This document shows, in pieces, positions 8,551 to 18,561 of a stretch of DNA of 64,000 nt. A model generated the notes under the pieces. The model worked only from the letters and a program-made list of their open reading frames with translations. It did no database searches and was not told the DNA's origin. The DNA is from Halomonas sp. HL-48 (lineage in GTDB: Bacteria > Pseudomonadota > Gammaproteobacteria > Pseudomonadales > Halomonadaceae): NCBI RefSeq assembly GCF_001314875.1, contig NZ_LJZS01000003.1, forward strand, positions 124,001 through 188,000. Reading direction: 5' to 3'. How positions within the stretch are numbered: the stretch's first letter is position 1; every line of letters starts with the position of its first letter. The position numbers and the translations under genes were made by a program.

Positions 8551-8613
8551 CGTTGGCACGCCCGCCGTCAATCCAACCATCCATTACCCACCTATTTGCC
8601 CAGGAGAGCCGTC

Positions 8614-10320
8614 ATGATGTTGTCTGATCCCTCCAAGAAATATCGTCCGTTCGTCGCGGTGGACTTACCCGACCGCCAATGGCCCAGCCAGCGCATTGAA
8701 ATGCCGCCGATCTGGTGCAGCGTTGACCTGCGCGATGGCAATCAGTCGCTGATTGACCCCATGGACCAAGAGCGCAAAGAACGTTTGTTCGAGATGTTGC
8801 TCAAGGTGGGTTTTAAACAGATCGAGGTAGGCTTTCCCTCCGCATCGCAAACCGACTTCGATTTTGTGCGCACCCTGATCGAGCAGGACAAAATTCCCGA
8901 GGACGTGACCATTCAAGTGCTGACCCAGGCGCGTCCGCACTTGATTGAGCGCACCTTCGAAGCCCTCAAGGGCGCCAGGAACGCCATTGTTCACGTTTAC
9001 AATGCCACCGATCCGATGTTCCGCCGTGTAGTGTTCAACGTGGATAAAGCCGAGTGCGTGAAGATCGCCACCGACGCCACCGCGCAGATCCGCGCGGCCA
9101 TGGACGCCGCGCCCGAGACCAACTGGACGTTCCAGTATTCGCCGGAACTGTTTACCACCACCGAAATGGACTTTGCGGTCGAGATTGTCGAAGCGGTGAT
9201 GGAGACCTTCAAGCCTACCGCCGACAACCGAATGATCGTCAACCTGCCGGCGACGGTGGAAGTTGCCACGCCCAACAACTATGCCGACCAGATCGAGTGG
9301 TTCTGCCGTCACGTCAATAACCGTGACCATTTGATTGTCAGCGTGCATCCCCATAACGATCGGGGCACCGGCGTCGCCGCCGCCGAGCTTACCCTGATGG
9401 CCGGCGCCGACCGCGTGGAAGGGACGCTGTTTGGCAATGGCGAGCGCACCGGCAACGTGGATATCGTCACGCTGGCGATGAACATGTACACCCAGGGTGT
9501 TCATCCGCAGCTCGATTTTTCAAATATCACCCCGCTCATGCGCGAGGTGGAGTACTGCAATCAGCTGCCGGTACATCCGCGCCATCCGTACGTGGGTGAT
9601 CTGGTGTTTACGGCGTTCTCGGGCTCTCACCAGGACGCTATCAAGAAAGGCATGTTGGAACGCCGCGCTAATCCCGACGCCACCTGGGACGTGCCCTATC
9701 TGCCCATCGACCCGCTGGATGTCGGTCGTAGCTATGAAGCGGTGATTCGCGTCAACAGCCAGTCAGGCAAGGGCGGGGTGTCCTATCTGCTGGAGCAGGA
9801 GCACGGTATCGAGCTGCCGCGTCGCCTGTCCATCGAGTTCAGCCAGGTCGTGCAGGAAGTGGCCGAGCGCACCGGACGTGAGATCACCTCGCAGATGATC
9901 TATCAGGCATTTTCCGATGAGTATCTTGAACAGCGCGCGCCCTTTGCGCTGATCAATCACCGTTTGTCGTCAGAGCCCGACAGCCCCAAGGTTACGCTGG
10001 ACGCCGTGATCGAGCATAACGGCGAACGGCAGTCGCTCAGCGGCGAAGGCAACGGCCCCCTGGCGGCGTTTATCAAGGCGCTGGCTGCTGCCGGACACGA
10101 TGTGGAAATCATCGACTATCACGAGCATTCCCGGGGCCAGGGCGCCGACGCCGAAGCGATCGCCTATGTGGAAGTGCGCATCGACGGCAAGGCAGTCTTT
10201 GGTGTCGGCAACGATGAAAGCATTACCAGCGCGTCGATGAAGGGGGTGTTGAGCGCCATCAACCGCCATCACTCCGATCAGGAACCCGCGGCCAACGTGA
10301 CGGCGGAAACGCTGGCGTAA
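8614..10320 (+). CDS. leuA: 2-Isopropylmalate synthase LeuA (long type)
   Basis: Condenses acetyl-CoA with 2-oxoisovalerate in the first committed step of leucine synthesis. The 568-residue length fits the LeuA2-type enzymes common in proteobacteria and actinobacteria. The TIM-barrel catalytic domain shows the metal and substrate motifs DLRDGNQSL near residue 33 and [11 protein letters not shown] near 245. The last 130 residues form the leucine-binding regulatory domain, so feedback inhibition by leucine is expected. The start at 8614 follows AGGAG (8602-8606). The frame stays open 43 codons upstream, but that stretch covers the terminator hairpin and is not typical LeuA. Preceded by a leucine leader peptide and attenuator. 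Confidence 0.95.
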   Translation: MMLSDPSKKYRPFVAVDLPDRQWPSQRIEMPPIWCSVDLRDGNQSLIDPMDQERKERLFEMLLKVGFKQIEVGFPSASQTDFDFVRTLIEQDKIPEDVTIQVLTQARPHLIERTFEALKGARNAIVHVYNATDPMFRRVVFNVDKAECVKIATDATAQIRAAMDAAPETNWTFQYSPELFTTTEMDFAVEIVEAVMETFKPTADNRMIVNLPATVEVATPNNYADQIEWFCRHVNNRDHLIVSVHPHNDRGTGVAAAELTLMAGADRVEGTLFGNGERTGNVDIVTLAMNMYTQGVHPQLDFSNITPLMREVEYCNQLPVHPRHPYVGDLVFTAFSGSHQDAIKKGMLERRANPDATWDVPYLPIDPLDVGRSYEAVIRVNSQSGKGGVSYLLEQEHGIELPRRLSIEFSQVVQEVAERTGREITSQMIYQAFSDEYLEQRAPFALINHRLSSEPDSPKVTLDAVIEHNGERQSLSGEGNGPLAAFIKALAAAGHDVEIIDYHEHSRGQGADAEAIAYVEVRIDGKAVFGVGNDESITSASMKGVLSAINRHHSDQEPAANVTAETLA

Positions 10321-10350
10321 TCAGGCGGCTCGAAAATGAGGTGGCGAGCG

Positions 10351-11454
10351 ATGCGACCCTGGCAAATATTGGTGGTAACCGCGATCGTCCTGGCCGGGGT
10401 CGCATCAGCGCTGGCCTCACACGAGCCCTTTGAATCCAAACTGGTGCGCCTGGAAGCTCAACGGGCGCTACCTACGCTCGAGGCATCGCTTCAAAAGGAA
10501 ACGCCTGAGGTCAACGCGCTTTTTCTCAGCTATGCCTACGATCAGGCGCTGTGGATGAGTGCTTCTTTGGCGATTTTGCGCCACGGTGACGTGGCGCGTG
10601 ATGTGCTGGTGGAGTACGGGTTATCGCCTCAGTTTCAGCAGGTGCTGGTGCGCTTTGGCGCCGACGCCGTACTGCCTATCAGCTACTTTCGTAACCATGA
10701 TGTAGCGACACTTAGGGCTCGGCACTGGGTGGGTGAACGTTATCAGCAGCTCAGCCGCTTGTGGGGTGAAGACGAAGAAGCGGCTGACTCGGTACTCACC
10801 CCCTATCGTCGCGGACAAATGGGCATTGCCCTGCTGGATGCCAACGGCCACGCGCTGCTCAACCAGTTCGTGGTCAGTGAACAGGGCGAGGTCGAGTGGC
10901 TTCAGGGTGAGCGGATGGTCTCTGGCCTGGGCGATTTCTTTACCAGCGGGCTGCGCGATCTGGAAAGTCAGTGGCGGCGTGGCGACGCCATTGGCGCCGC
11001 CGATCTTGGCTGGGCGGGTGTCGACCTGCTGGTGATGGCCAGCACCGTCAAGGTGCTGCGGGCGGGCAGGGCCGCTCGAGCTGCACGGGTGGGCAGCGTT
11101 GAAGCTCAGGGCGCTCGCGTTGGCTTGCGTCAAGGTGTGGTTGCCAGCAGCGGGCGTTTCGCGACCCTGCCGCGCATGGCAAAAGTGGCCGTGGTGGCGG
11201 GTACTGCCTATATGGTGGTTCGCCACCCAAGCCTAGTCAGCGCGCTGGGCGCCAACCTGTCGAATTGGCTGGGCTGGCCGGTATGGCTGGGTCAGTTTCT
11301 TATCTGGCTAATTGTGCTGCTTCCCGTGTTGATCATCGGCCGTTTTATCTATCGTTGGTTGGTTACGCCGCTGCTATGGTTATTGGTGCCTTTAATCAGG
11401 CTGTGCTTGAAGGGCGCTAATCACGCGCTGGCAAAGCGAGGCCCACAGAATTAA
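10351..11454 (+). CDS. Unrecognised membrane protein downstream of leuA
   Basis: I do not recognise this 367-residue protein. It starts with a hydrophobic segment (about residues 3-20) that may be a signal peptide or anchor. A soluble, probably extracytoplasmic region of about 200 residues follows, then an Ala/Arg-rich stretch and two to four strongly hydrophobic segments towards the C-terminus (about 265-285 and 300-350). The tail is basic, which suggests a cytoplasmic end. The ATG at 10351 has GAGGTGG about 7 bases upstream; an ATG 15 bases earlier lacks such a site. It begins 30 bases after leuA and is probably co-transcribed with it. Base composition resembles its neighbours. Confidence 0.7.
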   Translation: MRPWQILVVTAIVLAGVASALASHEPFESKLVRLEAQRALPTLEASLQKETPEVNALFLSYAYDQALWMSASLAILRHGDVARDVLVEYGLSPQFQQVLVRFGADAVLPISYFRNHDVATLRARHWVGERYQQLSRLWGEDEEAADSVLTPYRRGQMGIALLDANGHALLNQFVVSEQGEVEWLQGERMVSGLGDFFTSGLRDLESQWRRGDAIGAADLGWAGVDLLVMASTVKVLRAGRAARAARVGSVEAQGARVGLRQGVVASSGRFATLPRMAKVAVVAGTAYMVVRHPSLVSALGANLSNWLGWPVWLGQFLIWLIVLLPVLIIGRFIYRWLVTPLLWLLVPLIRLCLKGANHALAKRGPQN

Positions 11455-11548
11455 CCGGGGTTGCTGAAATAGCTGTCCCAAGTACTCAATAACGTTGATC
11501 GCGTGGGGCAAGATGAAATGGCTTAAATGTGAATCAACTGCTTGGTTT

Positions 11549-11577
11549 AAAAGGCCCATATGCCAAATAGGCCTTTT
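11549..11577. terminator. Bidirectional hairpin terminator between convergent genes
   Basis: AAAAGGCC (11549-11556) pairs with GGCCTTTT (11570-11577), which places a T-run after the GC stem on both strands. It lies between the leuA-linked membrane gene and the end of the guanidine operon. The GC core is only 4 bp, so strength is uncertain. Confidence 0.5.
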
Positions 11578-11592
11578 ATCTTATCGCTTATG

Positions 11593-13413
11593 CTATGAAC
11601 GGCTTGCCAGCCAGCTTCTCCAGCCGCCAAATTCGGTGATGTCCTCTGCTTCCCCCCCTTCATTGAGCGCGCCTGCGGTGCAGATAAAGCCGCATTTCCA
11701 ATTGCCGTCTGCAAGCTCTACCTGGCCTAAGCCAAGCGGAGCAGGAATGCCTGCTAAAAAACTACCCAGCGTTTCAATCGGCAAACGCCACACTTCCACT
11801 TCAATGGCCTGGCCGTTGGCGTCGCGTAGCATTGCCGGGCGTTTGGGCGGCCCGCCTGCCAGGGCAAACAGCTTGTAGCGCGGCGCGCTCTGAGTGCGGC
11901 TAACCAGTACACCACCGCGTTCAGTCAGTTGATGGTTAAGCGGCAACCCCTGCAAGTGCGCACCGCACACGACCAGCTCTATGCTGCCATCCTGGGCATG
12001 GGTTAATGGCGTCGTGAGCGCCGGATGGGCAGCGCCAGTGGCCCCTAATGGCAGCATTAAGCGGGCTTCAAGAGCGCGGCCCAGGGAGAGTAGTTTTAAA
12101 TCGTCGAATACCGGCCCAAACAGCGTCACGCCCACCGGCAGGTCTTGCCCGGTAAAGCCAATGGGCACGGCCAGGGCGCTGTAGTCGAGGAGGTTCATAA
12201 AGTTGGTCCAGGTACCCAGGCGTGAATTCACGCCGATGGGGTCCGCCGCCACCTCTGCCTTGGTGGGGTGGGTCACCGTGGTGGGTGAGAGCATCACATC
12301 CACCTGGCCGATCAATGTGTCGGCCTGACGCTTGTACTCGGCGAGTTTATAACGGGCATCAAAGGCGTCCACGGCCAGCGGCGTGGCACCACCCTGAGTA
12401 ATCTGGAAAGTAACCGGATGCACCGCCTCTGGGTGGCTCTCCATCAAATCGCGAATTACATGATAGCGCTCGGCTACCCAAGGGCCTTCATAAAGCAGGC
12501 GCGCTGCGGCCAGGAGGGGCGAACAGTCCAGCTCGACTTTCTCGCCGCCAAGCGCTTCAAGCTCGGCAACCGCCTGGTGCATGCCCTGGGTGTAGGCTTC
12601 ATCGGTTTGCCACTGGGATTGCGGCGGTACCCCAAAGCGAAACGCAGCAGGCGCCTTGCCGTAGCGCTTACCATGCACCGCAAAGTCGTGGCGGCGCGAC
12701 CAGGCGCACTGGTCGTCATAGGCGGCGGTGATGTCGAACACTTTCGCTGCATCGTCGGCGGTAAGGGTAAACAGGCTGATCGTGTCGAGCGTCGCGCAGG
12801 CAGGTACCACGCCGCGGGTGCTGAGTAGCCCCAAACTGGGCTTAACACCGTATAAATTATGAAAGCAGGCGGGGACGCGTCCGGAGCCCGCCGTATCCGT
12901 GCCCAGCGCAAAGCTCACCATGCCAGCGGCGGTGACCACCGCCGAGCCGCTGCTGGAACCGCCGGTAATATAGTCGGGGTTGAAGGCGTTGGCCGGTACC
13001 CCGTAGTCACTCAGGGCGCGCTCACCCACCAGGCCGGTGGCGAACTGATCCAGGTTGGTTTTGCCCATGGGGATCGCGCCCGCATCGATCAGTTGCTGCA
13101 CCACAAAGGCGTTTTCTGTAGGCGTGTAGGCATAGGCCGGGCTGCCTGCTGTGGTGGGAATGCCCGCAAGGTCGATGTTGTCCTTCATCGCAAAGGGAAT
13201 GCCGAAAAGCGGCAATGTCTCCGGCGACTCGCCTTCCAGACGCTTTAAATAGGGTTCCAACTGCTCACGGCTCAAGCGAGTAATCCAGGCAGGCTCGCTA
13301 CCGTGGGCGTCGGCTTGCGCAAGCAGCGCGTCGATTAACGTTGCAGGGGTGAGCTCACCCTGCTTATAGGCGGCAAGGAGGTTTTGGATATCGAGTGCTA
13401 GGCGTTGTGTCAT
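11593..13413 (-). CDS. atzF: Allophanate hydrolase
   Basis: Splits allophanate into ammonia and CO2, the final step of both urea-carboxylase and guanidine pathways. The 606-residue protein is an amidase-signature enzyme with the Ser-cisSer-Lys triad visible as the lysine in PFAMKDNID, the serine in DTAGSGRVP and the GGSSSGSAV loop. After about residue 460 comes the C-terminal domain specific to the AtzF/DUR1 type, which separates it from GatA in this same window. AGGA lies upstream of the ATG. It is the last gene of the riboswitch-controlled operon, 63 bases after the carboxylase gene. Confidence 0.93.
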   Translation of the reverse strand: MTQRLALDIQNLLAAYKQGELTPATLIDALLAQADAHGSEPAWITRLSREQLEPYLKRLEGESPETLPLFGIPFAMKDNIDLAGIPTTAGSPAYAYTPTENAFVVQQLIDAGAIPMGKTNLDQFATGLVGERALSDYGVPANAFNPDYITGGSSSGSAVVTAAGMVSFALGTDTAGSGRVPACFHNLYGVKPSLGLLSTRGVVPACATLDTISLFTLTADDAAKVFDITAAYDDQCAWSRRHDFAVHGKRYGKAPAAFRFGVPPQSQWQTDEAYTQGMHQAVAELEALGGEKVELDCSPLLAAARLLYEGPWVAERYHVIRDLMESHPEAVHPVTFQITQGGATPLAVDAFDARYKLAEYKRQADTLIGQVDVMLSPTTVTHPTKAEVAADPIGVNSRLGTWTNFMNLLDYSALAVPIGFTGQDLPVGVTLFGPVFDDLKLLSLGRALEARLMLPLGATGAAHPALTTPLTHAQDGSIELVVCGAHLQGLPLNHQLTERGGVLVSRTQSAPRYKLFALAGGPPKRPAMLRDANGQAIEVEVWRLPIETLGSFLAGIPAPLGLGQVELADGNWKCGFICTAGALNEGGEAEDITEFGGWRSWLASRS

Positions 13414-13476
13414 AAGGAAAATCCTGTCGTTATAAACCGTGGCGAAATGCTCTAAAGCGCTGTTCGTGGGTCAGTA

Positions 13477-16400
13477 TCACGTCTTTTCCTCACTCTTGAG
13501 CACTACAACCGGCTGCCCAGGGGCGATGGATGCTCCCTCGGAAAGCGGCAGGCGAACAACGCGACCATCGCAGTGGGCGGTGATCTCGACTTCCATTTTC
13601 ATCGACTCCACCAGGGCCACCGGCTGGCCAGCCGTGATCTGGTCACCTTCTTCAACCAGCAACTTCCACAGGCTGCCGGTGACAGGGCTCTCAATGCCAA
13701 TTTCGTTGTCATCAAGCGCCGTGACTTCGGCGCTTTCCGGGGCCTGATCTTCGAAGGTGAACTGGCCATTGGCTCGCCAGGCGGCCATCTCCGCCTGGAA
13801 GGCGGCTTCGCGCTTGGCGCGGAAGGTCTCGATCGCCTCGGCGTTGCTGTCGATCTCGGCCTGGTAATCCGCCAGGCGAAAACGCGTTGTCTCAATGGGT
13901 AAGTCATACCGACCATGGGGAAAGTCGCGGCGAATCTGGGTTAACTCGTCGTGGCTGACCTCGAAAAAGCGTAGCTGGTCAAAAAAGCGCAGCAGCCAGG
14001 GGGTTTCAAAGTGCTGTGTGGTGCGGTAACGGTTCCACATCTGCAGCGTGCGGCCGACAAACTGGTAGCCGCCAGGGCCTTCCATGCCATAAACGCACAG
14101 ATAGGCGCCACCGATGCCCACGGAGTTTTCGGCGGTCCAGGTGCGGGCCGGGTTGTACTTGGTGGTCACCAGCCGCTGGCGCGGGTCAAGCGGGGTCGAA
14201 ACGGGGGCGCCCAGGTAGACATCCCCCAGGCCCATTACCAGGTAGCGGGCATCGAAGACGATATCGCGCACTTGCTGTTCGCTTTCCAGCGCGTTAATGC
14301 GGCGAATAAAGTCGAGGTTACTGGGGCACCAGGGGGCATCCGGGCGCACGCTGCGCTGGTATTTGTCGATCGCTTCCTGGCAGGCGGGGTCGTCCCAGGA
14401 GAGCGGCAGGTGTACCACGCGCGATTCGACTTCCAGCGACTCCACGTCGACCAGGGCCTGCTCGGCGTTTTGCAGATGGGTGAGCAGTTCATCCAGGGTC
14501 AGTTCCAAGGGCTCGTAGTGAATCTGCAACGAGCGGATGCCGGGGGTTAACTCGCGCAGACCGGGCAGCGAATGCTCCCGCAGCCATAGCATCCAGGCAT
14601 GAACCCGAAAGCGCAGCGCGATATCCAGTTCCATGGCGCCGAACTCGATGAGCAGAAAATCATCCCCGGCGCGTCGGTAGACGATTCGCTCACCGGCCTG
14701 CTCGGCGGGTACGTCACGGACGATGGGGGTATCGCGCTCAGGCTGAATCTCTTCGAAGGGCGCTGCTGTGAGAGACGCCAGTTGGTTGAGCTGGCACGCT
14801 TCCAGGGCGCGAGCGGTGGAAAGGCTTACTGGCACAAAGCGTATGCTGTCACCCGCCGCCAGTTGACCCAGCTTCCAGCGCTCGGCACGCACCACGGTAG
14901 CGGGGCAGACAAAGCCGCCCAGCGAGGGGCCATCGGGGCCAAGAATGACCGGCATATCGCCGGTAAAGTCGATGGTGCCAAAGGCGTAGGCGTTATCGTG
15001 GATATTGGAAGGGTGCAGGCCCGCCTCGCCACCGTCGGCCCGTGCCCACGTAGGCCGTGGCCCAATCAGCCGCACGCCGGTGCGGCTGGAGTTGTAGTGG
15101 ACCTCCCACTCGTGGGCAAAGAATTGCTCGATATCGTCATCGGTAAAAAAGTCCGGCGCGCCGTGGGGGCCGTACAGCACGGCTACCTGCCAGGTCTTCC
15201 CGCCGTCGCGATGGCCGAAGGTGGGGATCAGCGCCTTATCAAGCTGCGTCGTCGGGGTAGGCGCGAGTGCGGGTAAGTCGAGCATGTCGCCGCTGCGCAA
15301 CGCGCGGCCGCCATGGCCGCCAAACTGGCCCAGGGTAAAGGTGCTGCGCGAGCCTAAATAGCGCGGGCAATCGATGCCGCCGCTAATCAGTAGATAAGCG
15401 CGAGCGCCTGCGTCGGCCTTGCCCAGGGTCAGGGTGGCACCGGCAGGTATATCCACTACCTGCCAAAAGGCGACGGCGTCGCCATCCAGCGTGGCAGGCA
15501 GCTCGGCACCCGCCAGCACAATTTGCGTGGCGCGGTGAAAGCGCAGCGTCGGGCCGGTGAGGGTGATTTCCAGCCCAGCGGCATCGCTGGGGTTGTCGAG
15601 CAGACGATTACCCAGCCGGAACGACCAGTCGTCAAACGGCCCCGAGGGCGGCACGCCGACGTCCCAGTGGCCCTGGCGGCCGGGGTAATCCTGAATCGTT
15701 GTCATCGTGCCGGGTGCCAGCACTTCGATGGCGGGCGGCGCCCAATCCAGCGCGGTCAGCCAATGGGTATCCAGATCGGCGTGTTGAAAACGCTTGGCGC
15801 GCAGCACATGGGCAAGCCAGGTGCGGTTGGTGGTAATGCCGTAAACGCTGGCGTTATCCAGCGTTTCCGCCAACTGCCCGATAGCAGTGCCTCGGTCGCC
15901 GGCGTGGACAATCACCTTAGCCAGCATGGGGTCGAAAAGAGCAGAAATTTCCAGCCCCGCTTCAATGGCATGGTCGATGCGCAGACCATCGCCTTGAGGG
16001 AAATCGACCTCCGTCAGCAAGCCTGCGCTGGGGCGAAAATCGTGCGCAGGGTCTTCGGCGTAGAGGCGCGCCTGAACCGCATGGCCGCTAGGGGCGAGAT
16101 CGTTTGTCAGCGCCTCAAGATCGGGCAGCTCGCCTGCGCCCAGTTTTACCATCCACTCAACGATATCAATGCCGTACACCATCTCGGTGACGCCATGCTC
16201 GACCTGAAGCCGGGTGTTCACTTCAAGGAAATAGAACGCTTCACGTTCGGTGTCATAAATAAACTCGACGGTACCGGCGCTGCGGTAGTTGACCGCTTTA
16301 CCCAACTGAACGGCGGTTTCATGGAGTGCCTGGCGAACGTGTTCCGGCAGATTGGGGGCCGGGCACTCCTCAAGCACTTTTTGGTGGCGGCGCTGGGTGG

Positions 16401-17100
16401 AGCAGTCCCGTTCGCCGAGCGCCACGACATTGCCCTGGCCGTCGCCAAACAGCTGCACCTCAATATGGCGGGCGCGGGCAATGTATGCTTCCAGAAACAC
16501 GCCGCCATCGCCAAAGTTGCGCTCACCCAGGCCTTTGACCGAGTCAAAGGCGCGCTCGAGCTCGGCAGAGGTTTGGCACACTTGCATACCGATGCCACCG
16601 CCACCGGCGGTGGACTTGAGCATTACCGGGTAGCCGATCTGCTCGGCGCTTTTGAGTGCTTCGTCAACGTTTTCAAGAAGCGCTGAGCCCGGCACCAGCG
16701 GCACACCGGCTTGCTCGGCCAGGCTGCGGGCTTCGTGTTTTAAACCAAAGCGTTTTATCTGCTCGGTGGTGGGGCCCAAGAACACCAGCCCTGCGGCGTC
16801 GCAGGCGTCGATAAAGCGGGTGTTTTCTGACAGAAAGCCGTAGCCGGGGTGTACTGCTTGAGCACCGCTTTGCTTGGCAATGGCGATGAGTTTATCGATA
16901 TCAAGGTAGGTGTCGCTGGCGCTGCCCTCGCCGAGCGAATAAGCCTCATCGGCCTGGTGGACGTAGGGCGCGTCGCGGTCTGCGTCGGCGTAAACCACCA
17001 CGCTGCCCACCTCCATTATTTTAAGGGTACGTAAAATGCGTGCGGCAATGGCGCCGCGATTGGCAATCAAAACTTTGCTAAACGTTTTATTGATAGACAT
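13477..17100 (-). CDS. uca: Biotin-dependent urea/guanidine carboxylase
   Basis: A 1207-residue ATP- and biotin-dependent carboxylase. Biotin carboxylase domains occupy about residues 1-450 (start KVLIANRGAIAARI; glycine loop STAGGGGIGMQ). The central part (about 460-1050) is the KipA/KipI-like carboxyltransferase. A C-terminal biotinyl domain carries VESMKME with biotin-accepting Lys1168. This architecture is shared by urea carboxylase and guanidine carboxylase; the guanidine-I riboswitch and the two DUF1989 genes argue that guanidine is the physiological substrate here. The ATG at 17100 replaces an in-frame TTG six codons upstream. I could not check the active-site residues that distinguish the two substrates. 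Confidence 0.93.
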   Translation of the reverse strand: MSINKTFSKVLIANRGAIAARILRTLKIMEVGSVVVYADADRDAPYVHQADEAYSLGEGSASDTYLDIDKLIAIAKQSGAQAVHPGYGFLSENTRFIDACDAAGLVFLGPTTEQIKRFGLKHEARSLAEQAGVPLVPGSALLENVDEALKSAEQIGYPVMLKSTAGGGGIGMQVCQTSAELERAFDSVKGLGERNFGDGGVFLEAYIARARHIEVQLFGDGQGNVVALGERDCSTQRRHQKVLEECPAPNLPEHVRQALHETAVQLGKAVNYRSAGTVEFIYDTEREAFYFLEVNTRLQVEHGVTEMVYGIDIVEWMVKLGAGELPDLEALTNDLAPSGHAVQARLYAEDPAHDFRPSAGLLTEVDFPQGDGLRIDHAIEAGLEISALFDPMLAKVIVHAGDRGTAIGQLAETLDNASVYGITTNRTWLAHVLRAKRFQHADLDTHWLTALDWAPPAIEVLAPGTMTTIQDYPGRQGHWDVGVPPSGPFDDWSFRLGNRLLDNPSDAAGLEITLTGPTLRFHRATQIVLAGAELPATLDGDAVAFWQVVDIPAGATLTLGKADAGARAYLLISGGIDCPRYLGSRSTFTLGQFGGHGGRALRSGDMLDLPALAPTPTTQLDKALIPTFGHRDGGKTWQVAVLYGPHGAPDFFTDDDIEQFFAHEWEVHYNSSRTGVRLIGPRPTWARADGGEAGLHPSNIHDNAYAFGTIDFTGDMPVILGPDGPSLGGFVCPATVVRAERWKLGQLAAGDSIRFVPVSLSTARALEACQLNQLASLTAAPFEEIQPERDTPIVRDVPAEQAGERIVYRRAGDDFLLIEFGAMELDIALRFRVHAWMLWLREHSLPGLRELTPGIRSLQIHYEPLELTLDELLTHLQNAEQALVDVESLEVESRVVHLPLSWDDPACQEAIDKYQRSVRPDAPWCPSNLDFIRRINALESEQQVRDIVFDARYLVMGLGDVYLGAPVSTPLDPRQRLVTTKYNPARTWTAENSVGIGGAYLCVYGMEGPGGYQFVGRTLQMWNRYRTTQHFETPWLLRFFDQLRFFEVSHDELTQIRRDFPHGRYDLPIETTRFRLADYQAEIDSNAEAIETFRAKREAAFQAEMAAWRANGQFTFEDQAPESAEVTALDDNEIGIESPVTGSLWKLLVEEGDQITAGQPVALVESMKMEVEITAHCDGRVVRLPLSEGASIAPGQPVVVLKSEEKT

Positions 17101-17181
17101 GGCACTGCCTGCAAACAAAGGCGGGTCGTCCCGCTGGATAGTCAGTCGCTTGAGGTCGTCCCCAGGCCTTAAATCTCTATA

Positions 17182-17823
17182 TCAACTGTCCCAAACCAAC
17201 AGCTCAATGGGCGTGGGGTTGTAGCCGTTGCAGGGGTTGTTGAGCTGGGGGCAGTTGGAGACCAGCACGATCACATCCATTTCGGCGACCATTTCCACGT
17301 ATTTGCCGGGTGCGGAAATGCCGTCTTCAAAGGTCAGCCCACCGTCGGCGGTGACCGGCACGTTCATGAAGAAGTTGATGTTGTGAGTGATATCGCGCTT
17401 GGTCAGGCCGAACGCTGGATAGTTGGCGATGGCCTGCATCCAGTTATCCCGGCAGGAATGCATATGGCGCTTTTCCAGGTCGTAGCGCACGGTGTTGCTT
17501 TCGCTGGCGCAGGCGCCACCCAGGGTGTCATGACGGCCGCAGGTGTCGGCGCTGATCGTCAGCATGGCGCGGCCTTCGCTGGACATCAGCGTGGTGCCTG
17601 CGGTGAGGTAAACCGCGCCCTGTTCGCGCACCGTGTCCATGGCGCTGTAGCGCTCGCTGGTATCGTCGGCGCTGAAGAACAGGGTGTCGGCGGCCTGATT
17701 GCCCTCTAAGTCGAGAATACGCAGGGTTTGACCGCGCTTTACGGTGCCAATGTAATGATCGCCCGCGTTAACGGTGGTGCGGCTCAGGGCATTTTCGGGG
17801 CGTAGGGTGCTTTCAATAATCAT
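17182..17823 (-). CDS. DUF1989 urea-carboxylase-associated protein (carboxyguanidine deiminase subunit)
   Basis: A 213-residue cytosolic protein of the DUF1989 family, annotated as urea carboxylase-associated protein. Related pairs have been shown to form carboxyguanidine deiminase (CgdA/CgdB), converting carboxyguanidine to allophanate plus ammonia. Conserved features include [16 protein letters not shown] near residue 35, a Cys/His-containing region [12 protein letters not shown] near 94 and the NxxxxNP-type ending [16 protein letters not shown]. It starts 15 bases after its paralogue and is separated from the carboxylase start by 81 bases. Which member of the pair is CgdA cannot be decided here. 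Confidence 0.88.
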   Translation of the reverse strand: MIIESTLRPENALSRTTVNAGDHYIGTVKRGQTLRILDLEGNQAADTLFFSADDTSERYSAMDTVREQGAVYLTAGTTLMSSEGRAMLTISADTCGRHDTLGGACASESNTVRYDLEKRHMHSCRDNWMQAIANYPAFGLTKRDITHNINFFMNVPVTADGGLTFEDGISAPGKYVEMVAEMDVIVLVSNCPQLNNPCNGYNPTPIELLVWDS

Positions 17824-17838
17824 GGTATTCGTTCCCCC

Positions 17839-18561
17839 TTACAGGCCGAGGTGGTAAAGACGGTTATTGGCGAAGCCGCGGGCGTTTTCAGGACGCGAGC
17901 GGTAGCAGGGGTCGTCTTCCGTGGGCGGCTCGGCGGTGCCGAGGGCAATATCGACGCCGCGGCGAGGGTAGTCTGCGCTGGGGTCGAGCGGGTGGGGGCA
18001 GGTGTGCAGCAGTACCAGGGTGTCCATCTCGAAACACAGCGTGACACGTTGGCCTGGCTGGCAGTGGCCCGGCACGTAGCGCAACTTGCCCTCGTCATCG
18101 CTCTCGACCCGGGTGAACAGGTTGAGGTTGGCGGCCATATCCCGGCGACCCAGGCCATATTTGGCAAGCTCGACCAAAAAGGCGTCGAAGCCGGTGCGCG
18201 TCCAGTCGTTGTGGCCCTGCTGATAGCTGACGGGCTGCCAACCCTTGGTCAGTAAATGCTGGGGCATCAGGTTGCCGCCCACGCTGTCGTGCCAGCCCAG
18301 GTCGTCGTGAGTGATCGAGGCAAAGATTCGCCCCATGTCTGAATAAAGGCAGTGGCCCTGGGTCAGCTTGAAGGTGTGCTGGCACTTTAACGTGTCGGGC
18401 AGGTTTAAACGCTCGAGCAGATTTTCCGGGTTGTAGCACAAAAGCCCGACGTTGCTGTTCGCGTGTTGGGCGGTCAGGGTCAGCGTGGCTCCACGGCGCA
18501 GGCGCAGCGACCAGTGATGACCGCCGGGTAAATGGGTGGTGTAGTCTGGCTCGCGTTTCAT
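17839..18561 (-). CDS. DUF1989 urea-carboxylase-associated protein, second (longer) paralogue
   Basis: A 240-residue DUF1989 protein and partner of the neighbouring 213-residue paralogue; together they match the CgdA/CgdB carboxyguanidine deiminase pair. It shares the family layout: a beta-rich N-terminal part, the GWHDSVGGNL segment corresponding to the Cys/His region of the paralogue, and an ending with TCPHPLDPSADYPRRG. Its ATG overlaps the ATPase stop by 4 bases, so translation is likely coupled. Unlike the paralogue, the central region carries fewer cysteines, which may mean only one of the pair is catalytic. Confidence 0.88.
   Translation of the reverse strand: MKREPDYTTHLPGGHHWSLRLRRGATLTLTAQHANSNVGLLCYNPENLLERLNLPDTLKCQHTFKLTQGHCLYSDMGRIFASITHDDLGWHDSVGGNLMPQHLLTKGWQPVSYQQGHNDWTRTGFDAFLVELAKYGLGRRDMAANLNLFTRVESDDEGKLRYVPGHCQPGQRVTLCFEMDTLVLLHTCPHPLDPSADYPRRGVDIALGTAEPPTEDDPCYRSRPENARGFANNRLYHLGL

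Noticed and set aside
8485..8613. In-frame upstream extension of leuA by 43 codons
   Set aside because: It spans the attenuator terminator, has no ribosome site and its residues do not resemble LeuA; AGGAG before 8614 fixes the start.
8381..8617. Open frame of about 78 codons with Leu-rich start (GTG CTG CTG GCA TTG)
   Set aside because: It runs through the terminator hairpin and ends over the leuA start, whereas the shorter frame at 8305-8364 has clustered CTA codons and a properly placed stop.
15523..16686. Long open frame (about 387 codons) opposite the carboxylase gene
   Set aside because: Antisense shadow typical of GC-rich coding DNA; the protein shows no domain and the opposite strand encodes clear biotin carboxylase motifs.
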